Shown one piece after another: positions 4,816 through 9,786 of a stretch of 9,786 nucleotides of DNA. The notes beneath the pieces were generated by a model. The model searched no databases and had not been told where the DNA came from. It saw only the letters and a program-made list of their open reading frames with translations. Within the stretch, counting starts at the first letter, position 1, and each line of letters begins with the position of its first letter. This stretch comes from an uncultured Ruminococcus sp. (lineage in GTDB: Bacteria; Bacillota; Clostridia; Oscillospirales; CAG-272): NCBI GenBank assembly GCA_902778205.1, contig CACYWX010000093.1:1-9786 (forward strand), given 5' to 3'. The position numbers and the translations under genes are program-made.

Positions 4816-7029
4816 ATGAACGACAATATGCGCTCCGTAACCTATACCGGCGAGGAGACCCCGGTTGCCCGACTGTCGGAAAACGCCCGCTGGCTCTGGC
4901 TGGATCCGGCGAAGCACCCGGACTCCTCCGCCACTCCGACCACCATTTTCGCCCCTCTCCCGGAGAACTTCCGGTTCACCGCCGTGGAGTTTGAAAAGAC
5001 CGTGACCCGCCGCTCCCCGGCTCCGGGCGTCTTCCGGGTGACGGTATTCGCCGACCCGAAGTTCCGGCTCTTCGTCAACGGCACCTATGTGGGGACCGGT
5101 CCCGCGGCGGCCGGCGGAGACTATGCCAACACCCTGCCCATGCCGAAGCAGTACGTCAACCGGTACGACGTGCCGGTGGAGGGGAGGATGCTCCGGATCC
5201 GGGTCCAGGTCTGGAACGGATGCGCGGTCATGACCGACTACTCCACGGGCGTCTGCGGATTCATCCTCTCAGGCGTGATCGACGGGACCGAGGTGGTCAC
5301 GGACGACACCTGGCGGGTGAGGGTCCTGCCCGGATACCGGGGGATCTCCGACACGGATCTCACCGCGGAGCCCGGTGAATGGGAGGCCCCGGCGGTGCTG
5401 GATGACGGTCCCTGGAATCCCGCGGATCCCCGGCTTCCGGCTCTGTGCGAGGAGCTCGTCCAGCCCGAGACCATCCGGCGGGAGACCATGGCCGGGGAGC
5501 AGGTCCTGCGGGTGTCCTTCGACCGGATCTATTCGGCCTATCTTCGCCTGACGGTGAAGAACGGCACCGGAAAAAGCGCGCTCATCCGCATCGGCGCGGC
5601 GGAGGGCAGGCCCGAGGACGTGGGCACGGCGCAGGTGACGGTTCCCTCCTCTGACGAGCCCGTGGAATACCGGGGCCTGCGGATGCTGAGCGTGGGAGCG
5701 GTCATCGTGCGCGCTCCGGCCGCCGCGGAGGTGTCCGTCTCCCTCTCCTACGCCCACTATCCGGTGGACAGGAACAACGAGGGGTATTTCCGGTGCCCGG
5801 ACGAAAACCTGAACGACATTTACCGGGTGGGGAAATTCACCCTGGAGATGTGCCGTCAGAGCCTGCATCTGGACAGCCCCCTCCATCAGGAGACCCTGGG
5901 CTGCACCGGCGACTACGCCATCGAGGCCCTCATGACCCGGACCACCTTCGGGGACATGCGGCTGACCAGAGCCGATCTGATCCGGACGGCGGACTACCTC
6001 GTCATGACGGACGGGGTCATGTTCCACACCTCCTACAGCCTGATCTGGGTGACCATGCTGCGGGACTACGTGCGATGGACCGGCGACCGGGAGACCCTCC
6101 GGACCTGCCGCCCCGCCCTGGACATTCTGCTGAAGCGGTTCCGGAGCTATATCGGCGGCTCCGGCGTCATCGAGACCCCGCCCAACTACATGTTTGTGGA
6201 CTGGGGCGAGATCGACGGCTTCCAGCTGCACCATCCGCCCATGGCGCTGGGGCAGACCGTGCTGAACGCCTTCTGGCAGGGCGCTCTCCGGGCCGCCGCC
6301 GATCTGTACCGCTCCGACGGATCCGCCGCTCTGGCGCGGGAGGTCAAAGCCGAGGCGGAGCGTCACCGGGGAGCGGCCGTCCGGGAGTTCTACGATTTCG
6401 AGAAGGAGCTGTTCACCGACGGCTGGCCGAAGGGAAAGCGGGATCCCGAACCCAATACGTGGCAGCCCGCCAATCCGGACAAAATCTATTACACCCGGCA
6501 CGCCAACACCCTGGCGGTGCTCTTCGGCCTGGTGGACGGGCGGACGGCAAAGGCCCTTGCGGAGCGGATCCTGGTGGAGGACTGGCTGGAGCGGGACTCC
6601 GCCGTGGAAATCCAGCCCTACTTCATGCACTACGTCTGCGAGATGGCGGTGAAGACCGGGCTCTGGAAGAAGTACGGTCTCGGCCTCATGCACCTGTGGG
6701 ACCGGCAGATCGAGGACTCCCCCAAGGGCCTGAAGGAGGGCTGGGGAGCCTTCCGCGGCGACTGCTCCCACGCCTGGGGCGGCACCCCGGTGTATCAGCT
6801 GCCCGTGCGGCTTCTGGGCTTCGAGATGCTGAAATCCGGGTTCCGGAAGTTCCGTCTGAAGCCGGAGCTTCTGGGGCTGGACTGGGTCGAGGCCGGGATC
6901 CCGACTCCCTGGGGCCTCGTCAAGGTCAGGGCGGACCGGTTCGGCTTGTCCGCGGAGGTCCCGGAGGTCTTCCGGCGCGCGGAGTCCGGACGGGGCGGCG
7001 GCGTTGTGTTCGAGCTGAAGGATGAGTGA
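4816..7029 (+). CDS. GH78-type alpha-L-rhamnosidase, intracellular
   Basis: A 737-residue glycoside hydrolase of the alpha-L-rhamnosidase (GH78) type, expected to release L-rhamnose from the non-reducing ends of plant or bacterial glycans by an inverting mechanism. The N-terminal ~320 residues read as beta-sandwich modules (for example FRLFVNGTYVGTGPA at about 90-105, typical of the accessory domain). The (alpha/alpha)6 catalytic domain starts around 325. The family block corresponding to D-x-P-x-x-x-E-x-x-G-W-x-G-D is DSPLHQETLGCTGD at 353-366: Glu359 fits the general acid, and the usual Trp is Cys363. Glu641 in KEGWG fits the general base, followed by SHAWGGTPVYQL around His652. A C-terminal beta domain (about 670-737) closes the protein. 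There is no signal peptide, so it probably acts on oligosaccharides after uptake. No transporter or rhamnose catabolic gene is nearby. Substrate preference is unproven; this subgroup may be specialised. Confidence 0.85.
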   Translation: MNDNMRSVTYTGEETPVARLSENARWLWLDPAKHPDSSATPTTIFAPLPENFRFTAVEFEKTVTRRSPAPGVFRVTVFADPKFRLFVNGTYVGTGPAAAGGDYANTLPMPKQYVNRYDVPVEGRMLRIRVQVWNGCAVMTDYSTGVCGFILSGVIDGTEVVTDDTWRVRVLPGYRGISDTDLTAEPGEWEAPAVLDDGPWNPADPRLPALCEELVQPETIRRETMAGEQVLRVSFDRIYSAYLRLTVKNGTGKSALIRIGAAEGRPEDVGTAQVTVPSSDEPVEYRGLRMLSVGAVIVRAPAAAEVSVSLSYAHYPVDRNNEGYFRCPDENLNDIYRVGKFTLEMCRQSLHLDSPLHQETLGCTGDYAIEALMTRTTFGDMRLTRADLIRTADYLVMTDGVMFHTSYSLIWVTMLRDYVRWTGDRETLRTCRPALDILLKRFRSYIGGSGVIETPPNYMFVDWGEIDGFQLHHPPMALGQTVLNAFWQGALRAAADLYRSDGSAALAREVKAEAERHRGAAVREFYDFEKELFTDGWPKGKRDPEPNTWQPANPDKIYYTRHANTLAVLFGLVDGRTAKALAERILVEDWLERDSAVEIQPYFMHYVCEMAVKTGLWKKYGLGLMHLWDRQIEDSPKGLKEGWGAFRGDCSHAWGGTPVYQLPVRLLGFEMLKSGFRKFRLKPELLGLDWVEAGIPTPWGLVKVRADRFGLSAEVPEVFRRAESGRGGGVVFELKDE

Positions 7030-7037
7030 GGCGGACG

Positions 7038-8051
7038 ATGATTCTGGCATACGAAACCCGGGGAGAGCTGACCGAAAACCGGCACGATGGATGCGTCGCC
7101 GTGGTCGGGCCGGAGGGAATCCGGTACGGAGCCGGAGAATGGGGGGAGAATTACTTCTTCCGCTCCTCCTCCAAGCCCATCCAGGCCCTGCCCGTCCTGC
7201 TGATAGGACTGGACAAGGCGTACGGCCTCACGGAGGAGGAGTGCGCCGTCATGGCCGGATCCAACGCCGGGGAGCCGTACTGCTCCGCTGTAGTGGAGTC
7301 CCTTATGGAGAAGACAGGCGTCCGGGAGGAGGACCTGGTCATGGGACCCCGGTATCCCTCCCACGAGCCCACGAAATTCGCCCTCATCGCCCGGGGAGAG
7401 GCCCCGCGGAAGCTCTGGCACGGATGCACACCCAAGCACGTGGGCGCCATCCTGGTACAGCGGGCTCTGACGGGATCGGGCCGGGGGTATCATCTGCCGG
7501 ATTCGGCGGCTCAGCGGCTGGTGCGGCACACGGTCTCCCTGTTCACGGACACGCCTTATGAAAAAATCCGGCTGGGCACGGACGGATGCGGCGTTCCGGT
7601 GTTCGGCGTGCCGGGGGACAAAATCGCCCTGTCCTTTCTCCGGCTGGCCCGGCCCGAGCGGATCCCGGAGCCTTACTTCGCGGCGGCTGCCCGGCGGATG
7701 ACGGACCTCATGCACCGGTATCCCCATCTGATCCGGGGACGAAACTACCTCTGCACCAGGATGAACGAGGATCCCGGGGTGGTGGCCAAGGGCGGCGCGT
7801 CCGGAGTCTACGCCTTCGGGCTGAAAAAGGCCGGACTGGGCGTGATGCTGAAGCTGTACGACGGGACGGAAGCCGCCTGGCAGGCCGTGATCGCCCGGAT
7901 CCTCCGCCAAATCGCGCCCCGGGACTGCCCGGACCTGCTCCGGGATCTGGAGACAATGGAGCTGACCGGGACCGTCTGCCGGGACATCCGATGCACGAAC
8001 GGGGAGAAAATCGGGGAGTTGCGGGCGGATTTTGTCCTCGAAAAAATGTGA
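7038..8051 (+). CDS. Asparaginase II family protein (thermolabile L-asparaginase type)
   Basis: A 337-residue member of the Rhizobium etli-type asparaginase II family, unrelated to the classical bacterial type I/II enzymes, that hydrolyses L-asparagine to aspartate and ammonia. Visible family motifs are FRSSSKPIQALP with Ser43 and Lys46 (matching the catalytic Ser-x-x-Lys), GSNAGEP with Ser75, GCTPKHVG with Cys130 and Lys133 (matching the zinc-binding Cys-x-x-Lys), DGCGVPVF with Cys184, and KGGASGVYAFGL near 254-265. The second motif is usually S-H-x-G-E; here His is Asn. ATG 7038 is chosen because GTGAGG lies about six bases upstream; a GTG at 7026 adds four residues and overlaps the stop of the rhamnosidase gene. 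Either way the two genes are nearly contiguous, implying translational coupling. No signal peptide, so cytosolic. Why an asparaginase would be tied to a glycosidase is not evident. Confidence 0.87.
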   Translation: MILAYETRGELTENRHDGCVAVVGPEGIRYGAGEWGENYFFRSSSKPIQALPVLLIGLDKAYGLTEEECAVMAGSNAGEPYCSAVVESLMEKTGVREEDLVMGPRYPSHEPTKFALIARGEAPRKLWHGCTPKHVGAILVQRALTGSGRGYHLPDSAAQRLVRHTVSLFTDTPYEKIRLGTDGCGVPVFGVPGDKIALSFLRLARPERIPEPYFAAAARRMTDLMHRYPHLIRGRNYLCTRMNEDPGVVAKGGASGVYAFGLKKAGLGVMLKLYDGTEAAWQAVIARILRQIAPRDCPDLLRDLETMELTGTVCRDIRCTNGEKIGELRADFVLEKM

Positions 8052-8061
8052 ATTTCTGTTC

Positions 8062-8103
8062 TTTCTCACAGATTCACACAGACAAATGTGACGTTCTGAG
8101 AAA
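8062..8103. other. Nested inverted repeat upstream of the methyltransferase promoter
   Basis: An outer pair TTTCTCA (8062-8068) / TGAGAAA (8097-8103) encloses an inner pair TCACA (8074-8078) / TGTGA (8087-8091), with symmetrical 5-nt internal loops and an 8-nt apical loop. It sits between the asparaginase stop and the -35 at 8111. No T-run follows in either direction, so it is a poor intrinsic terminator. It could be an operator or a transcript-stabilising hairpin. Confidence 0.4.
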
Positions 8104-8110
8104 AAAGCCC

Positions 8111-8139
8111 TTGACAGTCCGGGGACTTTATGCTATGAT
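8111..8139 (+). promoter_or_regulatory. Promoter of the methyltransferase gene
   Basis: A perfect TTGACA (8111-8116), a 17-nt spacer and TATGAT (8134-8139), preceded by TGC so it is an extended -10. The start near 8146 leaves a leader of about 36 nt before the ATG at 8182. Confidence 0.8.
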
Positions 8140-8181
8140 GATGATGGAATTATACGGGTCCGCATGGGGGAGGAGCACACC

Positions 8182-8976
8182 ATGAACATGTTTGAATACT
8201 TCGGTTATTTCGGGGAGGAATCCCGGGACGACCGGCTTCTGGAGACGGAGCGCGCGGTTCTGGCGCATCTGTTCGACAAATATCTTCCGAAATCCGGACG
8301 TCTCTTGGACTCCGCCGCCGGAAACGGTGAGAACGCCTTCCGGTTCGCCTCCCTTGGGTACGAGGTGACGGCGGGGGACCTGATCGCCGACCGGGTGGAA
8401 GCCATGCAGAACGATCCCCGGGCGTCCACGATCCGCGAGTTCTTCTGCGCCGCGCCCAGGAGCCTGGGCCGGTTCGACGACAGCTCCTTCGACATCGTGA
8501 TCTCCCTGGGGGCCATGTACCACGCCCGGACCAGAGCCGAGCGGGAGGCCTTCGTGCGGGAATCCATGCGCGTGCTGGACGAGGGCGGGATCTTCGCCTA
8601 CTCCTTCATGACGCCCTTTGCCATGACGGTGGGCCAGTTCATCTCCGCCGCCCTGTGCACCGACAGCCGCCAGAGGCTCCGGGAGTTCCGGAACCTGTCC
8701 ACCGTGGAAAAGACCCACAGCGTGGAGATGTTCTCCGGGACCACCATGGAGGAAATCACGGATCTGTCCCGGGAATACGGGCTGGAGATCCTGACGGTGG
8801 CCTCCACCTACGGCGCGGTCTTCAGCATGGCCGACGACGTGGCCGCCATGAGCGATGAGGAATACGCAAGGTTCCAGAACGCCCAGATTGCCACATGCGA
8901 GGATCCCTTTGCCGCGCGCTACGCCATGCGGGGACTCTTCATCGGAAAGAAAAAGGCGCTGGACGATTTTGACTGA
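8182..8976 (+). CDS. Class I SAM-dependent methyltransferase
   Basis: A 264-residue single-domain Rossmann-fold methyltransferase. SAM-binding motif I is LLDSAAGNGE (41-50), where Asp43 opens the glycine-rich loop. The motif II acidic residue is Asp66 in TAGDL. The motif IV region is FDIVISLGAMYH (103-114), and a later helix-strand pair EAFVRESMRVLDEGGIFAYS resembles the post-I/motif V layout of ubiE-like enzymes. The C-terminal third (about 155-264) is a mostly helical lid likely to bind the substrate, which I cannot identify. The ATG at 8182 is chosen over one at 8164 because GGGGGAGGAG lies about seven bases upstream of 8182 and overlaps the alternative start. It is a monocistronic unit with its own promoter and terminator. 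Small-molecule substrates are typical of this group, but that is inference. Confidence 0.87.
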   Translation: MNMFEYFGYFGEESRDDRLLETERAVLAHLFDKYLPKSGRLLDSAAGNGENAFRFASLGYEVTAGDLIADRVEAMQNDPRASTIREFFCAAPRSLGRFDDSSFDIVISLGAMYHARTRAEREAFVRESMRVLDEGGIFAYSFMTPFAMTVGQFISAALCTDSRQRLREFRNLSTVEKTHSVEMFSGTTMEEITDLSREYGLEILTVASTYGAVFSMADDVAAMSDEEYARFQNAQIATCEDPFAARYAMRGLFIGKKKALDDFD

Positions 8977-9000
8977 GCGTCCTTTCCTCAGTGCGGACGC
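8977..9000. other. Small hairpin directly after the methyltransferase stop
   Basis: GCGTCC (8977-8982) and GGACGC (8995-9000) form a perfect 6-bp stem with a 12-nt loop, starting at the base after the stop codon. No T-run follows, so it is not a terminator alone. It may protect the transcript end ahead of the true terminator at 9026-9072. Confidence 0.35.
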
Positions 9001-9025
9001 AAGGCAAATCATCCGCTATCAGTGG

Positions 9026-9072
9026 AAAAGTTCTCCGGACCGTTCTATGGGACGGAGAGCTTTTTTCTTTTT
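9026..9072 (+). terminator. Intrinsic terminator of the methyltransferase unit
   Basis: An 8-bp stem GTTCTCCG (9030-9037) / CGGAGAGC (9053-9060) with one G-T pair can be extended by AAAA/TTTT on the outside. It is followed by six Ts and then a further TTTTT after one C (9061-9072). This is a textbook Rho-independent terminator. Confidence 0.9.
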
Positions 9073-9089
9073 CTTCTCCGGCCCGTGCG

Positions 9090-9118
9090 TTGACTTCCCT
9101 TTTGTTCCATGCTATACT
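9090..9118 (+). promoter_or_regulatory. Promoter of the XRE-family regulator gene
   Basis: TTGACT (9090-9095), a 17-nt spacer and TATACT (9113-9118), preceded by TGC (extended -10). It lies directly behind the preceding terminator. The start near 9125 gives a leader of about 25 nt. Confidence 0.8.
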
Positions 9119-9149
9119 GACCGCACAGACAAAGGAAGGGAGAAGAGGA

Positions 9150-9749
9150 ATGAACATCGGAAACATGATCGCGGAATACCGGATGCGGAGCCGCATGACG
9201 CAGGAGCAGCTGGGGGAGCGGCTCGGTGTGTCCAACCGGGCCGTCTCAAAATGGGAGTGCGGCGAATCTCTGCCGGGCGCCGACATGATCCCGGCCATAG
9301 CGTCCGCCCTGAACTGCACGCCGAACGATTTATTCGGGATCGGGGGCAAAGACAAGCCGTCGAACACATCCGAGCTGCCCGATCTGATCGGAAAAGCGGT
9401 GCGGGACGCGCTCGAAGAGGTACTGCCGGACGCGCTCGGGGACGTACTGCCGGACATGCTGCAGGATCTCTTGAATTCCCGGATCCTGGAGCGGATGGAC
9501 GGGGACGGCGGGAGCGGAGAACCGGACGGGTACAGCCTGCTGGTTTCCGGCCCCGAGGGGATCGCCCGGTTCCGCGGAGAGGCCGACGTTACTGAACTGT
9601 TCGGACGGAACAACTTGTTTCTGCTGCGCGTGTTTTCTGACAAAGGAGCCTTCGGCGTCAGACGATACGACAGCAGAGAAGAAGCGGAGCGAGGGCTGAC
9701 GCAGGTGTTCGACGCCTACAAAAAGAGACTCGCGAGCATTTCGCTCTGA
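9150..9749 (+). CDS. XRE-family helix-turn-helix protein with octapeptide repeats
   Basis: A 199-residue protein. Residues 1-60 form a Cro/C1-type DNA-binding domain (MIAEYRMRSRMTQEQLGERL, then SNRAVSKWECGESLPGADM, then ALNCTPNDLFGI), the layout common in Bacillota regulators. Residues 77-108 are four consecutive eight-residue units of the pattern P/R-D-x-L/I-x-x-x-L/V, predicted to make an amphipathic helix. The remaining ~90 residues (GYSLLVSGPEGIARFRG onward) resemble no family I recognise; charged and aromatic residues suggest a small alpha/beta domain that may sense a signal or mediate oligomerisation. The ATG at 9150 is chosen for the AGGAAGGGAG site about seven bases upstream and the match to the HTH start. 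The frame remains open further upstream into the terminator, which is not coding. Regulator of unknown targets; autoregulation is plausible but not shown. Confidence 0.85.
   Translation: MNIGNMIAEYRMRSRMTQEQLGERLGVSNRAVSKWECGESLPGADMIPAIASALNCTPNDLFGIGGKDKPSNTSELPDLIGKAVRDALEEVLPDALGDVLPDMLQDLLNSRILERMDGDGGSGEPDGYSLLVSGPEGIARFRGEADVTELFGRNNLFLLRVFSDKGAFGVRRYDSREEAERGLTQVFDAYKKRLASISL
9378..9473 (+). repeat. Four tandem 24-bp units encoding octapeptides
   Basis: The units start at 9378, 9402, 9426 and 9450 and encode PDLIGKAV, RDALEEVL, PDALGDVL and PDMLQDLL. The second and third copies are nearly identical at DNA level: in the phase 9404-9427 versus 9428-9451 they share 20 of 24 bases or more, so recent duplication is likely. 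The first and fourth copies have diverged. Confidence 0.8.
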
Positions 9750-9766
9750 GCGCTTCCCCATTAGAG

Positions 9767-9786
9767 ACAAAAAGCCCCCGGGCGGG
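9767..9786. terminator. Possible left arm of a terminator cut by the window end
   Basis: About 20 bases after the regulator's stop, AAAAAGCCCCCGGGCGGG begins and the window ends. An A-run followed by a GC-rich arm is the usual left half of a bidirectional intrinsic terminator, but the matching right arm is not in view. Confidence 0.4.

Noticed and set aside
5269..7050. A 593-codon open frame on the minus strand opposite the rhamnosidase gene
   Set aside because: It is a GC-driven mirror of the real gene: low-complexity Arg/Gly/Pro/His-rich translation, no family motif and no fitting ribosome binding site, whereas the plus strand shows complete GH78 motifs.
6795..8069. A 424-codon minus-strand frame opposite the asparaginase gene
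   Set aside because: Antisense shadow; the plus strand carries clear asparaginase II motifs and the minus frame has no start context or homology.
8991..9149. Longer start for the XRE regulator at 8991
   Set aside because: The extension would translate through the terminator and promoter; the helix-turn-helix domain begins at the ATG at 9150.
1..9786. CRISPR array, tRNA genes, insertion sequences or phage genes
   Set aside because: No regularly spaced repeats, cloverleaf-like segments, transposase motifs or terminal inverted repeats were found by eye.

Overview
The window looks like a chromosomal stretch from a GC-rich, low-abundance-of-junk Clostridia-type Bacillota genome, possibly a gut lineage. 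This is inferred from the strong AAGGAGG/GGGAGGTG-type ribosome binding sites, the sigma-A promoters with 17-18 nt spacers, the intrinsic terminators with T-runs, and the gene families present (YmdB, a methylglyoxal-synthase-fold protein, a PASTA-like lipoprotein, asparaginase II). Nine genes fill it tightly. The longest gene-free stretch is 240 bases (4576-4815) and holds two divergent promoters. No tRNA, rRNA, CRISPR array, transposase or phage gene was seen.

Left part, + strand (1-2290): a divergent promoter pair at 14-42 (leftward, for a gene off the window) and 93-121 (rightward) opens a two-gene unit. It encodes an exported lipoprotein polysaccharide deacetylase carrying a PASTA-like domain, followed by a cytosolic alkaline-phosphatase-superfamily hydrolase. 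This unit and the leftward-reading ymdB converge on a shared hairpin terminator at 2322-2369.

Middle, - strand (2369-4667): a near-consensus promoter at 4638-4667 drives a MinD/ParA-like ATPase and then a methylglyoxal-synthase-fold protein, ending in a terminator at 3209-3243. ymdB follows, with an excellent ribosome binding site but no promoter that I can see. The methylglyoxal-synthase-fold protein is the most striking item: the catalytic aspartate and most other active-site positions are substituted while the fold core is kept, so it looks like a pseudoenzyme or a ligand sensor paired with a MinD-like ATPase.

Right part, + strand (4763-9786): one transcription unit carries an intracellular GH78-type alpha-L-rhamnosidase translationally coupled to an asparaginase II family protein. 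Two single-gene units follow, each with its own promoter: a class I SAM-dependent methyltransferase (terminator at 9026-9072) and an XRE-family regulator containing four tandem octapeptide repeats. The window ends inside what may be the left arm of another terminator.
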